Assembly: GCA_034437515.1 (NCBI GenBank) | Contig: DAOTTX010000110.1 | Location: 35,218 to 99,217 of the forward strand | DNA from: DAOTTX01 sp034437515 | GTDB taxonomy: Bacteria > Chloroflexota > Anaerolineae > Aggregatilineales > Phototrophicaceae | DNA length: 64,000 nucleotides | Reading direction: 5' to 3' | Shown: piece after piece, positions 51,716 through 62,456 of the stretch | How the letters are laid out: every line of letters begins with the position of its first letter | Position numbering within the stretch: position 1 is the first letter of the stretch | Notes under the pieces: model-generated | Databases searched by the model: none | Told to the model about the DNA's origin: nothing | Seen by the model: only the letters and a program-made list of their open reading frames with translations | Program-made: the position numbers and the translations under genes

Positions 51716-53425
51716 TTGAAGATCGTTCAAGTCGAACACATGCGCCGGATCGAAGAGGCCGCTGATGAAAGCGGTTTTTCCTACGACCAGATGATGGACA
51801 ACGCAGGACGCGCCGCCGCCCAGCAAGCAATCACGATGCTGACCCATCTCGATGAGGATATTCGTGTCACTATCCTCATCGGTGCGGGGAACAATGGCGG
51901 TGATGGCCTGGTCTGTGGACGCTACATCGCAGAGCAACGCGAGGACATTCAAGTCCGTTTCTATCTGCTCAAGCGCCGTGAGGAAGACGATCCGTTGATT
52001 GCAGCAACACAGGATGCAGGATTATTCATCGCCTATGCTGAAGATGATGCAGATGGACGTGTTTTACGGAATATGATCGCTAGCGCCGACCTCGTCATTG
52101 ATGCGCTGTTCGGGATCGGTGTTCGCCTGCCGATCAAAGGCGATGCGGAAAAACTGCTGCGCAACAGCAGACGTATCATTCAGGAACGACGGGACACACA
52201 AACCGCTACAGGCACCATTAACACCACTTACCCCGCTGATAGTGACACCATCCCCGCGATTAAGGTGCTGGCCATCGACTGCCCCAGTGGTTTGGATTGT
52301 GACACCGGCGAACTCGATAGCAATGCCATCTATGCCGATGACACGATTACGTTCATCGCCGCAAAGCCGGGATTACTCGCGTTCCCCGGTGCCGCGGCTG
52401 TCGGCAATTTATGGATTGCACAGATCGGCATCCCCGACGATTTACCCGAACTGGACGAACCAAGCCTCGAACTCGTCACAGCGAAACAGGTGCGTGCCCT
52501 GTTACCCTCGCGTTCTATTGATAGTCATAAAGGGTCATTCGGGAAGACGTTTATTATAGGCGGTTCGTTGAATTTTATCGGTGCGCCGGGTCTATGTGCG
52601 ACCGCCGCTTACCGTGCTGGCGCGGGTCTGGTGACAGTCGGTGCCCCCGGCCCGGTCGTAACCGCACTTGCAGCAGCACTTATCGAGACAACATGGGTCA
52701 TGCTGCCGAATGACATGGGTGTCATCAACAGCAGAGCACACGAACTTGCGCTACGACAGATGGAAGACTACGATGCTTTGCTCATCGGCCCCGGCATGGG
52801 ACAGGAAGAATCGACACAGGACTTCCTCAAAACGTTGCTTGCAAGTACCGGTAGCAGCGAACAACCGAAGCGTCTCATCGGCTTCGGCGCTACCAAGGAA
52901 AATAGGCCAGCCGGGGGAAGCCCCAGCGACCAAAAACTGCCGCCACTTGTCATCGATGCCGACGCTTTGAATATGCTTGCAAAGATGGCGCGATGGTGGG
53001 AACGTCTACCGGAGAATACCGTTATCACACCACATCCCGGTGAAATGGCACGTCTGATGGATAGCACCATCGAGGATGTGCAGTCAAACCGCCTACAGAT
53101 TGCACAGGAAAAAGCGAAAGAATGGAATGTTGTGCTTGTTTTGAAGGGCGCACATACGATCATCGCGCACCCGGAAGGTCAAACCGCGTTGCTGCCCTTC
53201 AAGACAGATGCACTCGCCACTGCTGGCACAGGTGATGTGCTTGCTGGCCTGATCGCTGGCTTCATCGCCCAGGATGTGAAGGCATTCGAGGCCGCGCAGA
53301 TCGCCGGATATGTACACGGCCTCAGCGGACAACTTCTCGCCCACCGTTACAGCAGTCGCAGCGTCATCGCTGGGGACTTACTCGAAATCATCCCGGCGGC
53401 ACTGCGTATGATCGAAAACGGCTAA
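51716..53425 (+). CDS. nnr: Bifunctional NAD(P)H-hydrate epimerase and dehydratase
   Basis: Repairs NAD(P)HX, a damaged cofactor. Residues 1-235 form the YjeF_N epimerase: MMDNAGRAAAQ, GAGNNGGDGLVCGR, and the catalytic Asp in IDALFGIG. Residues 250-569 form the ADP/ATP-dependent dehydratase: SHKGSFGKTFIIGGS, GPGMGQ, DADALN, TPHPGEMARL, and GTGDVLAGLI. A variable Ser-rich loop near 390-405 is an insertion. The start is uncertain: TTG 51716 has GGGAG eight bases upstream and gives MKIVQVEHM, while TTG 51701 overlaps that ribosome site. Confidence 0.93.
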   Translation: MKIVQVEHMRRIEEAADESGFSYDQMMDNAGRAAAQQAITMLTHLDEDIRVTILIGAGNNGGDGLVCGRYIAEQREDIQVRFYLLKRREEDDPLIAATQDAGLFIAYAEDDADGRVLRNMIASADLVIDALFGIGVRLPIKGDAEKLLRNSRRIIQERRDTQTATGTINTTYPADSDTIPAIKVLAIDCPSGLDCDTGELDSNAIYADDTITFIAAKPGLLAFPGAAAVGNLWIAQIGIPDDLPELDEPSLELVTAKQVRALLPSRSIDSHKGSFGKTFIIGGSLNFIGAPGLCATAAYRAGAGLVTVGAPGPVVTALAAALIETTWVMLPNDMGVINSRAHELALRQMEDYDALLIGPGMGQEESTQDFLKTLLASTGSSEQPKRLIGFGATKENRPAGGSPSDQKLPPLVIDADALNMLAKMARWWERLPENTVITPHPGEMARLMDSTIEDVQSNRLQIAQEKAKEWNVVLVLKGAHTIIAHPEGQTALLPFKTDALATAGTGDVLAGLIAGFIAQDVKAFEAAQIAGYVHGLSGQLLAHRYSSRSVIAGDLLEIIPAALRMIENG

Positions 53426-53673
53426 CGTTCATCGAGTCCAAGTTCGGAGCGGCGGCGGCGGGCGGCTTCTTTGCCTTCTGCGATGCTCTCTTCAATAGGA
53501 TCACTGGGCGTGACTGACTCAATCGTATCACGCAGGGAGTCAGTCGCGCCGCCGAGTTTTTCCGGCAGATAATAACGCGGACCACGAAAAAATGTCACGG
53601 TCGCACCGATGAGCAATCCGAGCCGAAAACCAGCGAACAAAGTACGATCATTAGGGAAACTTTCTTTCGACAT
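53422..53673 (-). CDS. YtxH-like small membrane protein
   Basis: 83 residues with one short helix (about 14-29, GFRLGLLIGATVTFF), then a helical, Lys/Arg- and Glu-rich tail ending RRRRSELGLDER. The pattern of a Gly-rich helix followed by an amphipathic tail recalls YtxH-like envelope stress proteins, but the match is weak. It ends four bases inside the nnr stop region. It is transcribed with the two membrane genes upstream. Confidence 0.68.
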   Translation of the reverse strand: MSKESFPNDRTLFAGFRLGLLIGATVTFFRGPRYYLPEKLGGATDSLRDTIESVTPSDPIEESIAEGKEAARRRRSELGLDER

Positions 53674-53675
53674 AC

Positions 53676-54176
53676 TTATTCTTTCTTTCTGCGCCGCACA
53701 GCGCGACGAACACCGCCGAGTTCGCTTAAAAACTTGGCAATGCCGGAGAAAATCGACATGATCGTAATGAACGGGCCAGTGGCGTTACGACCGATGAACT
53801 GTGCCGTTCCCTTGACCGTCTCCGTTGCCTCACGGGTGTTTTCAACCATAGGTTGCACTTCACCCTGTATCGTATCAGCGAGGCGTGCAACTTGTAGAAC
53901 AAGCACCGCCAATGAGACAACGATCATCACCCCCAGGAAGACCATGATAATAAGCAGAATATCTCGGATGGCTGCAATGCGATCTGAAGTCGCTAACGGG
54001 TCGTTCGTGAACAAAACGATAAGAAAACCGACGATAAAGACGACCAGAATAAGACCTAACGCACCGCCTACCGCGATTAGAAGATATTGTTTGACCGACA
54101 ATCCACTATCATCGTCTTCGGCTTCTACAGGCGCTACCGGCGATGCTTGTTCGAGTTGTGTTTTATCAACTGTCAT
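53676..54176 (-). CDS. DUF948-like membrane protein
   Basis: 166 residues: an acidic N-terminus, two helices (about 28-53 and 70-94), then an amphipathic helix (VARLADTIQGEVQPMVENTREATETVKGTA, split over 95-125) like that in DUF948 proteins, and a basic end (RRAVRRRKKE). The function is unknown. It lies two bases from the YtxH-like gene and 11 from the upstream membrane gene. Confidence 0.75.
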   Translation of the reverse strand: MTVDKTQLEQASPVAPVEAEDDDSGLSVKQYLLIAVGGALGLILVVFIVGFLIVLFTNDPLATSDRIAAIRDILLIIMVFLGVMIVVSLAVLVLQVARLADTIQGEVQPMVENTREATETVKGTAQFIGRNATGPFITIMSIFSGIAKFLSELGGVRRAVRRRKKE

Positions 54177-54187
54177 ATTTTATCCTT

Positions 54188-54478
54188 CTAACGTGAAGAG
54201 CGCCGCCGGTCACTTTGACGCGATGTGACGACGAACGTAAATATCAAAGCGAACACCGCACCCCCCACAGCCGGGATGATGTTCAGTGCCCCGATGTCAA
54301 ACAGATTGAAAAGCGCAAAATCGAGGATGTCACCGACGAGTTGCCCCAGCCCGAAACCGAGCCAACCGGCTAACAAAAACAACGCCAGACGACGGGCGTC
54401 CCCACCAAACACGAGATGAAAGCTCGCACCGAGCAATGTTGCAATAATAAAACCAAACGTCGGGTTAGGCCCCGGCAT
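54188..54478 (-). CDS. Small membrane protein of unknown function
   Basis: 96 residues with about three helices (7-23, 29-50, 66-86) rich in Gly and Phe, ending in a basic tail (RQSDRRRSSR). No family recognised. First gene of a three-gene minus-strand group of small membrane proteins; the tight spacing supports it as coding. Confidence 0.68.
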   Translation of the reverse strand: MPGPNPTFGFIIATLLGASFHLVFGGDARRLALFLLAGWLGFGLGQLVGDILDFALFNLFDIGALNIIPAVGGAVFALIFTFVVTSRQSDRRRSSR

Positions 54479-54571
54479 CGAACAATCCCTCAGTGGCTTC
54501 GATTAGACTGTGGTACAATACGGGCATTAGTTTAACATAAAGATGAACGTAAAACACACCTACAACATTTG

Positions 54572-55834
54572 ATGAATTCTATTGAACAACGGGTACTCAT
54601 ACCCGGTAGCCCCCAGATGATCTGGGAGTATCTCAGCGATTTAAGAAACAACGCGCAGTGGCAAGTAAACTGTCGCAACTTGGCATTTCTCACGACGGAA
54701 ATCACCGGGCGGGGTACGCGCTATCGCTACCAAACTCTCAGCGGACGTGAACAAGTCGCGGAGATCACCGCATGGTACAAAGAGGTCGGTTACGAGTACG
54801 TCATCGTCGATGGCGCACCGTTTACTTCGAACAAGGGGCGTATCAAGCTCCACGAAACCGCTGAAGGAACGGTCGTCCATTGGACGTTCGACTATGCGCT
54901 TAAGGGCATTTTTAGCGGCCTGCGTAACGCGATCTCAACACAACGCACCATTGAAAACGACATCATCGAGAGCCTGTGGATGCTGTGGGAAAACATCACA
55001 CAGGGTCTACAAGAGCGCGAACGCTTCGTCGGACGCACGGTCATGCGTGATGCCCCCGATGTCGAGGAACGTGCACAGTACCAGGCGCGTTATCCCTCTA
55101 AATTTGGCGAAAAATTTGAGCGTCCGCCACTGCCCATCGAAGAACCCCCGATCTCCGATGAGGACACTCGCCCACGCCCGGCACTACAACCTGAAGTCAT
55201 ATCTGACGAACCTGAAGAAACACCAGAACCGGATTTCCTGCAATCTGTGCCTCCGAGCGAGTCAGCACAAACAGCAGAACAATTTGAGATCGCAGAATCT
55301 GAAGACGACATCAGCATCGAGGACGATTATCTGCGATTTACCCGACCGGAAACCGTCCCGCCGGTAGAGTCGAAAGAGTCGGTAAAAGACACCCATGAGA
55401 CACCCGCCGTAACCGTTGATGAGCCATTACCGGTCGAAGAAGTATCTCCACCCCAACCCGTATCGACATTTGATAACATTGCTGACATCGACGCTTCGGA
55501 AAAAAGTATCTTCGAGATCTTTGGTGTACCCAAGCCCAGCGAGACACAGGAAACTACCGCTGTTTCTCCATCGCCGACTGCGGAAGATGACGTCGTTACT
55601 ACATCAGATGAGACGGAAACGGGCGAACCGACTCTTCCTTCTGTGACTACACCTGTGGAACCAGTGGACGAGACGGATATACCATCTACGGTCGAAAAAG
55701 CACCGGATACACGCCCTGTCGAACTTCCTACGAGATCACTACAACCGCTCGAAGAGATCAACCCACCGACTGACCGCAAAGGACTGCGCGTGGTACTTCG
55801 TCGCCGCCAGTCTAAGACTCGCGAGCCAGAATAG
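54572..55834 (+). CDS. SRPBCC (START-like) domain protein with long acidic disordered tail
   Basis: 420 residues. Residues 1-150 have the polyketide-cyclase/START-like pattern: IEQRVLIPGSPQMIWEYLSDL, AQWQVNC, and a closing long helix ENDIIESLWMLWENIT. Such folds bind hydrophobic ligands in a helix-grip cavity. Residues 170-400 are low-complexity, rich in Pro, Glu, Thr and Ser, and end in a basic patch (RVVLRRRQSKTREPE). ATG 54572 is chosen over TTG 54569. The ligand and role are unknown. Confidence 0.78.
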   Translation: MNSIEQRVLIPGSPQMIWEYLSDLRNNAQWQVNCRNLAFLTTEITGRGTRYRYQTLSGREQVAEITAWYKEVGYEYVIVDGAPFTSNKGRIKLHETAEGTVVHWTFDYALKGIFSGLRNAISTQRTIENDIIESLWMLWENITQGLQERERFVGRTVMRDAPDVEERAQYQARYPSKFGEKFERPPLPIEEPPISDEDTRPRPALQPEVISDEPEETPEPDFLQSVPPSESAQTAEQFEIAESEDDISIEDDYLRFTRPETVPPVESKESVKDTHETPAVTVDEPLPVEEVSPPQPVSTFDNIADIDASEKSIFEIFGVPKPSETQETTAVSPSPTAEDDVVTTSDETETGEPTLPSVTTPVEPVDETDIPSTVEKAPDTRPVELPTRSLQPLEEINPPTDRKGLRVVLRRRQSKTREPE

Positions 55835-55839
55835 AGACG

Positions 55840-55867
55840 AAAAAAAGCGCCCTTTCGCAGGACGCTT
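55840..55867 (-). terminator. Terminator after tRNA-His
   Basis: On the minus strand an eight-pair stem with one mismatch (55845-55852 with 55860-55867), seven-base loop, then a run of T (A-run at 55840-55846 on plus). Confidence 0.72.
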
Positions 55868-55875
55868 GTGTTCTG

Positions 55876-55950
55876 GGTGAGTGATGGGACTTGAACCCAC
55901 GGCCTTCTGGGTCACAACCAGACGCTCTAACCAACTGAGCTACACCCACC
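55876..55950 (-). tRNA. tRNA-His (anticodon GTG)
   Basis: Cloverleaf read on the minus strand: acceptor GTGGGTG with CACTCAC (one G-U), D arm GCTC/GAGC, anticodon arm TCTGG/CCAGA with loop TTGTGAC (anticodon GTG), and T arm GTGGG/CCCAT with TTCAAGT. An extra G lies at position -1 (55950) opposite C73 (55876), the hallmark of tRNA-His. CCA is not encoded. Confidence 0.97.
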
Positions 55951-55966
55951 ATATTAATCTCATAAG

Positions 55967-55975
55967 ATTATAGCA
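55967..55975 (-). promoter_or_regulatory. Extended -10 promoter for tRNA-His
   Basis: Minus strand TGC then TATAAT (TATAAT at 55967-55972), about 17 bases before the tRNA. No strong -35 is visible. Confidence 0.5.
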
Positions 55976-55977
55976 TT

Positions 55978-56673
55978 TTATCCGTGATTTGGAAGCCTGA
56001 TTTTCCGGGCGATGATCAATTGTGCGCGGCTGCGTGGGCAGTCCGCGCTAACCGCACGCGCATCGAACCCATGTTGATTGAAATGCTCGACGACTTCAGC
56101 CAGCACACCTTCTACCCCTTTGAGGTCGGCACGTTGCCCGGTGATGCGATACAACCACTCTAAGAACCGCTGCACTACACCGGCACCGGTAAAAACACCC
56201 CCCAGCACAATAATTAGTGTACCGTTCACTGCCAATACACGATGAATCTCGCCGAGTGTCTCGGATTTGAAGATAAAATCAGTCGGGAAGGTCGTCACCA
56301 CTGCGGGAAAAGCCCGCGCCGGGAAGGGCAACGTCTGCGCCCGACCCTGAGCAAGATCGGCGCTATAATTACCCTTCTGTAACTTGCGCCGGGCGATCTT
56401 GCCCATGTACGGTGACAAATCATAACCGATCACCTGGTAACCGGCGTCTTGCAGGTCGATCTGTAGATCCCCGGTGCCGTGTGCGACTTCCAGCAGCAAA
56501 CCAGTTTTTACATCCGCCGGCAAATGTTTAATTGCGCTGCGCTGCCAGCATCGCCACGCACCCAAAGAAACGACTTTACTCACCACATCGTAGGTAAACG
56601 CCATTTCGTAGTACAGCAGTCGAAAACCAAAGCGGATCAACCGCCACCACAGACTAATCAGCCAGCGCATCAC
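55978..56673 (-). CDS. Class I SAM-dependent methyltransferase
   Basis: 231 residues. The SAM-binding motif I is LLEVAHGTGDLQ near 60-71, with GYDLSPYM as motif II and LPFPARAFPAVVTTFP as the post-II segment, similar to UbiE-type enzymes. A hydrophobic N-terminus (LISLWWRLIRFGFRLLYY) may lie on the membrane, so a lipid or quinone substrate is possible. It overlaps the glycerophosphodiesterase gene by 20 bases. The substrate cannot be assigned. Confidence 0.88.
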   Translation of the reverse strand: MMRWLISLWWRLIRFGFRLLYYEMAFTYDVVSKVVSLGAWRCWQRSAIKHLPADVKTGLLLEVAHGTGDLQIDLQDAGYQVIGYDLSPYMGKIARRKLQKGNYSADLAQGRAQTLPFPARAFPAVVTTFPTDFIFKSETLGEIHRVLAVNGTLIIVLGGVFTGAGVVQRFLEWLYRITGQRADLKGVEGVLAEVVEHFNQHGFDARAVSADCPRSRAQLIIARKIRLPNHG

Positions 56674-57415
56674 GAATTACATCCGGTTGGTCGGTCACAA
56701 GCAGATCAACACCTAAATCACGCAGTTCGACGGCCCGTGCAGGCTCATTCACCGTCCACGTATTCACGCGCAAGCCACGCTGCCTTGCAGATTCCATGTA
56801 GGCAGCGTCAATCGTCTCGTGGAACGGATGCAGCGCGTCGTATTGCATGTTCACGGCGAACAACCTGGTTATCACCGGCATATCAGGCGCGGTCAGATAG
56901 CCCAGCGGTACCTCCGCCATGCAGTTATGAAAACGCCGTAACGCCAGCGGATTAAACGACGATACGACCACACGTTTTTCCATGTCGTACTGCCGGATGA
57001 CATCGGCGACCACCTGCTCTACGCCATCGGTACGCAATGTGTTTGATTTGATCTCGACATTGATGTATAGACGCTGCCCGACCGCCTCAAACACCTCACC
57101 CAACGTCGGCACACGCACACCGGCATATTCGAGCGATTTCCACGCACCCGCGTCCAACGCCTTGAGTTGTGCCAGTGTCATCTCTTTTACGGTGCCGGTG
57201 CCGTTCGTCGTTTTATCGACTGTAAAGTCATGGACGATGACCGCGTGCCCATCTTTTGAACGATGCACATCGAGTTCAACACCATCTGCGCCCTGTGCAG
57301 CGGCAAGCTCGAACGCCGGTATGGTGTTCATCGGTGCATAGGCGCTCGCCCCACGATGACCAAAAACCAGCGTTCGCCCGTCATACATTTGATCGAGAAT
57401 GTCGTGAGCGCCCAA
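56654..57415 (-). CDS. Glycerophosphodiester phosphodiesterase
   Basis: Splits glycerophosphodiesters into an alcohol and glycerol 3-phosphate. The GDPD signature is present: FGHRGASAYAPMNTIPAF near 18-35 with the catalytic His, GVELDVHRSKDGHAVIVHD near 45-63 with metal ligands and the second His, NVEIKS, and VNTWTVNEP near the end. It is 253 residues with no signal peptide, so it is the cytoplasmic (UgpQ-like) type. Confidence 0.95.
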   Translation of the reverse strand: MGAHDILDQMYDGRTLVFGHRGASAYAPMNTIPAFELAAAQGADGVELDVHRSKDGHAVIVHDFTVDKTTNGTGTVKEMTLAQLKALDAGAWKSLEYAGVRVPTLGEVFEAVGQRLYINVEIKSNTLRTDGVEQVVADVIRQYDMEKRVVVSSFNPLALRRFHNCMAEVPLGYLTAPDMPVITRLFAVNMQYDALHPFHETIDAAYMESARQRGLRVNTWTVNEPARAVELRDLGVDLLVTDQPDVIRDALAD

Positions 57416-57417
57416 TT

Positions 57418-57741
57418 TTATTTTTGTCGCTCCTGGCTAACCACGATGTATCCGTCCTCGACCTTGACGGCGTAGGTCGGCACATCAATCGTACCAGCCG
57501 GGCCAGAAAGCGCCTCGCCGGTCGTCACATCGAAACGCGCTCCGTGTCGCGGACACGCAACAACACAACCATCACGCGGCCCTTCCGCCAGCGGCCCGCC
57601 GTCATGCGTGCAGACATCCTCAATAGCGTGATATTCACCGTCAACATTGTAGATCGCCACCCAGCGCCGTTTGATTTCCACGACAATAGGCTCACCGCCG
57701 GATGGCAATTCTTCCGTCTTCGCTACCTTGATGAACTCCAT
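57418..57741 (-). CDS. Rieske-type [2Fe-2S] ferredoxin
   Basis: 107 residues from ATG 57741. The Rieske motifs are CTHDGGPLAEG near 44-54 and CPRHGARFD near 63-71, supplying two Cys and two His. It resembles the small soluble Rieske proteins linked with suf loci, where they may provide electrons for cluster assembly. It lies one base after sufU and is the last gene of the suf group. The start is set by the N-terminal strand MEFIKVA; a longer frame overlaps sufU. Confidence 0.92.
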   Translation of the reverse strand: MEFIKVAKTEELPSGGEPIVVEIKRRWVAIYNVDGEYHAIEDVCTHDGGPLAEGPRDGCVVACPRHGARFDVTTGEALSGPAGTIDVPTYAVKVEDGYIVVSQERQK

Positions 57742-57742
57742 C

Positions 57743-58153
57743 TTATTCGTCTTCTTCCTCTGCTTCCTGTAGTTCGCGCCAGTATTCGCTGCCATAGAGA
57801 CCGACGTTTAACGCTTTAAGACCCAACAGCGCACATTTGACCCGCTGTGCCGAGATCGGAATACCGAGCATATCGTAAACGTCCTGTTTTTCGATATGCT
57901 TGACCTCATCGAGTGACTTACCAATCACCTCCTCACCTAGCATGGATGCCGCCGCCTGACTGATCGCACAGCCTTCGCCTTCCCAGCCCAACGCGGTGAC
58001 CACGTTGTCCGCGTCGAGTTGCAGCGTGAGCCGCAAACGGTCGCCGCACATCGGGTTGTGAACCTCGTAGTCAATCGTCGCCGGTTCAACAATCCCGGTA
58101 TTGCGCGGGTTCATGCCATGATCGAGGATGTTTTCACGATACATATTATCCAT
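57743..58153 (-). CDS. sufU: SufU-type Fe-S assembly or sulfur-transfer protein
   Basis: 136 residues. The conserved ligands are Cys in NPMCGD near 36, Cys in GEGCAIS near 62, and Cys in VKCALLG near 124, plus the Asp of CGD. SufU binds zinc and accepts sulfur from SufS. MYRENILDHGMNPRN is the usual N-terminus. It ends with an acidic tail. It follows sufS by nine bases, matching a SufS-SufU pair. Confidence 0.95.
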   Translation of the reverse strand: MDNMYRENILDHGMNPRNTGIVEPATIDYEVHNPMCGDRLRLTLQLDADNVVTALGWEGEGCAISQAAASMLGEEVIGKSLDEVKHIEKQDVYDMLGIPISAQRVKCALLGLKALNVGLYGSEYWRELQEAEEEDE

Positions 58154-58162
58154 AGAATGTCC

Positions 58163-59425
58163 CTAAAGTGTAAATACGTCTTTTGCCTTGTAAATGGCTT
58201 CAACCAGCTTATCAACTTCTTGATGTGTGTTGTAAAAGTAAAAGCTCGCTCGTGTTGACGCCGGAATACCCAGACATTGGTGTAATGGTTGTGCGCAGTG
58301 GTGCCCCGCACGCACAGCAACCCCTTCCGCGTCAAGTAACTGCGCCATATCATGTGGGTGGATGCGACCACAGGCGAATGTGACCAGCGGCCCGCGTTGG
58401 CTTGCCTCTCGCGGCCCGTAGATCGTCACATCGGGGATCTCCGTCAGGCGTTCAAGCGCATAAGCCGTGACCGCCTGCCCGTGCGCGTGGATATTCGTCA
58501 AGCCGACACTATCGAGATAATCGACCGCTGCACCCAGGCCAATCGCTGCCGCAATCGACGGTGTGCCGGCCTCGAATTTATATGGCAGGTCGTTCCATGT
58601 GCTACCGTCGAGCGTCACCTGTGCGATCATATCACCCCCGCCCATCCAGGGCGGCATTGCTTCCAGCAGATCACGCTTGCCATAGAGTACACCAATCCCG
58701 GTCGGCCCGATCATCTTATGACCACTGAACACGAGAAAATCCGCGTCCAATGCCCGTACATCAACCGGCATATGAGGGACACTCTGCGCCGCATCAACCA
58801 GAACAACTGCACCGTGAGCGTGTGCCTGTGAGATCATCGCCTCAACCGGGTTGACCGTCCCTAGCACGTTTGAACCATGCATCACGCCGACCAGTTTCAC
58901 TGGCTGTGTGCGTAAAAGCTCATCGTAAACGTCGAGATCAAGCAGACCATCAGCCGTGACCGGGATATATTCGATCTTAAAGCCCTTTTCAGCAGCAAGC
59001 ATCTGCCAGGGCACAATGTTGGAGTGATGCTCCATTTGTGTCAGCACGACCACATCATCAGGGCCGAGGTTCGCACGCCCCCACGTTTGCGCGATGAGAT
59101 TAATCCCCGCCGTCGTGCCACTGGTGAAGACGATCTCCCGCCAGCTTTTCGCATTGATGAAGTGTTTGATCTTCTTCCGTGCCCCTTCATAGGCGGCGGT
59201 CGCTTCCTCACTGAGCTTGTGGATGCCGCGATGCACATTGGCATGATAACGTTGGTAGTAATCGTTGAGTGCGTCGATAATCTGTACCGGTCGCTGGCTC
59301 GACGCAGCGTTATCAAGAAAGATCAGTGGCTTACCAGGACTATGTTCTTGCTGTAACACCGGGAAATCTGCCCGGATGGCATCTATATCGTATGTACTGA
59401 TAACTTCAGTCATTAGGTTGCTCAT
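58163..59425 (-). CDS. sufS: Cysteine desulfurase SufS
   Basis: Group II desulfurase that gives sulfur to SufU. LDNAASSQRP, HRGIHKLSEEAT, TSGTTAGINL, MEHHSNIVPW, DAAQSVPHMP and FSGHKMIGPTGIG with the PLP Lys are in order; the catalytic Cys is in RAGHHCAQPL near 379. At 420 residues (or 416 from the ATG at 59413) it is full length. A terminator separates it from sufD, so it may be expressed at a different level from sufCBD. Confidence 0.96.
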   Translation of the reverse strand: MSNLMTEVISTYDIDAIRADFPVLQQEHSPGKPLIFLDNAASSQRPVQIIDALNDYYQRYHANVHRGIHKLSEEATAAYEGARKKIKHFINAKSWREIVFTSGTTAGINLIAQTWGRANLGPDDVVVLTQMEHHSNIVPWQMLAAEKGFKIEYIPVTADGLLDLDVYDELLRTQPVKLVGVMHGSNVLGTVNPVEAMISQAHAHGAVVLVDAAQSVPHMPVDVRALDADFLVFSGHKMIGPTGIGVLYGKRDLLEAMPPWMGGGDMIAQVTLDGSTWNDLPYKFEAGTPSIAAAIGLGAAVDYLDSVGLTNIHAHGQAVTAYALERLTEIPDVTIYGPREASQRGPLVTFACGRIHPHDMAQLLDAEGVAVRAGHHCAQPLHQCLGIPASTRASFYFYNTHQEVDKLVEAIYKAKDVFTL

Positions 59426-59466
59426 TTTGCTTAAATTCGATTCTTGCTTCTATTTTGCCGGTACAT

Positions 59467-59499
59467 AAAAGGCGCGTCAACTGATGCGACGCGCCTTTT
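59467..59499. terminator. Strong bidirectional terminator between sufD and sufS
   Basis: Twelve-pair perfect stem (59467-59478 with 59488-59499), including GGCGCGTC and GACGCGCC, nine-base loop, with A/T ends giving T-runs on both strands. It lies inside the suf gene series, 35 bases after the sufD stop. Confidence 0.88.
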
Positions 59500-59533
59500 T
59501 ATGCAACAAATGTCACCAATTTCGTGAGATCGA

Positions 59534-60871
59534 CTACGAAAGGATCTTCGCTTCGACCGCTGCCTGTAAGCGTTCGCGCACGCGCTCAAACGGGATGCGA
59601 TCTAGCAGTTCATCGAAGTAACCCTCGATCACCATTAGTTCGGCCTGTCCACGCGAGATGCCACGACTCATCAGATAGTAGATCGGCTCCCATTCCAACG
59701 TGCCGAAGGTCGCCGCGTGTGAACAAATCACGTCATCGGCTTCGATCTCCAGGCCGGGGATCGCGTCCATACGGGCGTTGTCACTCAACACCAGATTACG
59801 ACAAGCCTGGAAGCCGTCGATCTTCTGCATCTGCGGTAACGACTTAATCATGCCCTGCCACAATGTGCGCGCATCATCCTTCGCCGCACCCTTGAACAAC
59901 AGGTCAGAGTTAGTCAGCGGTGCGTTGTGGTTCTGCTGTGTATCCAGATCAAACATCTGAGTCTTATCCGCAAAGAAGAAGCCAGACATCCGACCGTTAC
60001 CGCCGACACCGTTAATATCAATTTCGAGATAGGCTTTCGTTAACGCACTACCCATGTTGCCGACGATCCAGTCGAGGTTGGCATCACGCCCTACCCGCGC
60101 CTGCTGGTGGCTGAACTCGTAAGTTTCGCGGTTCCAGTCTTGCAGCGCGACATAAGTCAGGTTTGCCGCATCACCGACCAGCAATTCGGTCACACCGATG
60201 TAAGCAGAATGTGTATCCGCGTGGGCGGACGCATATTCGACCTGCATCGTCGCCTGAGAGTTTTCTTCCAGCATGGTCAACACATGCCCCATGCTCGCCC
60301 CTGGCTGGGTATTATACATCACCACATGGAACGGCAGCTCAACAGCCTTGCCCTTCGGTACATAGAGGAACACACCATGCGTCCACAACGCGCCATGCAG
60401 CGCGGCGAATTTGCCGTCCGTCGGCAGCACCGCTTTGGTCATCAACTGCGAGCGCACAAGGTCTTCGTGTTCTTTGCAGGCCGTCAGCAGATCGGTAAAG
60501 ACGATCCCCTGTTGCTTGAGTTCTTCGGAGAACTCGTATTTGACCAGCTTGCCATCGACAAAGATCATGGTGCCGCCCTCATCACCACCGACTAGCGGTT
60601 CGAGGTTCGGCGCTGGCACCGCATCGAGGCTTGCACCATTGCCTTGAATGAGCCTATCGGCTTCATCCCAACGGATGCTGCGATAGTCGGTACGCCGCCA
60701 CTCTTCGTCTTGTAGGGTCGGCATCGGCATATCAATATAAAGCTCCCAGGCAGCCTGCCGCGCTTCCCGTAGCCATTGTGGTTCATCGTTCGCATTACTC
60801 AGTGCTTCAACATCGGCTTCCGTATAACTCGGCGCAACCGGCGCACTAGAGCGGCGTCTTACTGCGACCAC
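59534..60871 (-). CDS. sufD: Fe-S cluster assembly protein SufD
   Basis: Scaffold partner of SufB and SufC. A variable N-terminus leads to the right-handed beta-helix core: LWTHGVFLYVPKGKAVELPFHV, AYIGVTELLVGD, SDLLFKGAAKDDARTLWQGMI, and CSHAATFG near the end with the conserved Cys-His. GTG at 60871 is chosen because GGGAGG lies seven bases upstream; this gives 445 residues. ATG 60913 is possible but has no good site. It follows sufB by about 90 bases. Confidence 0.94.
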   Translation of the reverse strand: MVAVRRRSSAPVAPSYTEADVEALSNANDEPQWLREARQAAWELYIDMPMPTLQDEEWRRTDYRSIRWDEADRLIQGNGASLDAVPAPNLEPLVGGDEGGTMIFVDGKLVKYEFSEELKQQGIVFTDLLTACKEHEDLVRSQLMTKAVLPTDGKFAALHGALWTHGVFLYVPKGKAVELPFHVVMYNTQPGASMGHVLTMLEENSQATMQVEYASAHADTHSAYIGVTELLVGDAANLTYVALQDWNRETYEFSHQQARVGRDANLDWIVGNMGSALTKAYLEIDINGVGGNGRMSGFFFADKTQMFDLDTQQNHNAPLTNSDLLFKGAAKDDARTLWQGMIKSLPQMQKIDGFQACRNLVLSDNARMDAIPGLEIEADDVICSHAATFGTLEWEPIYYLMSRGISRGQAELMVIEGYFDELLDRIPFERVRERLQAAVEAKILS

Positions 60872-60959
60872 AGATAATCCTCCCTGTTTAATAATTGACG
60901 TAGTGAGGGACATGGCGAACCATGTCCCTGAGAAGTTGTATTCGTTGCGGTGAGGCGAC

Positions 60960-62414
<1,455 letters not shown>

Positions 62415-62456
62415 GATAAAACTTTCCTTTGAAAAGGATAGCGTATAGAGAGTAAC

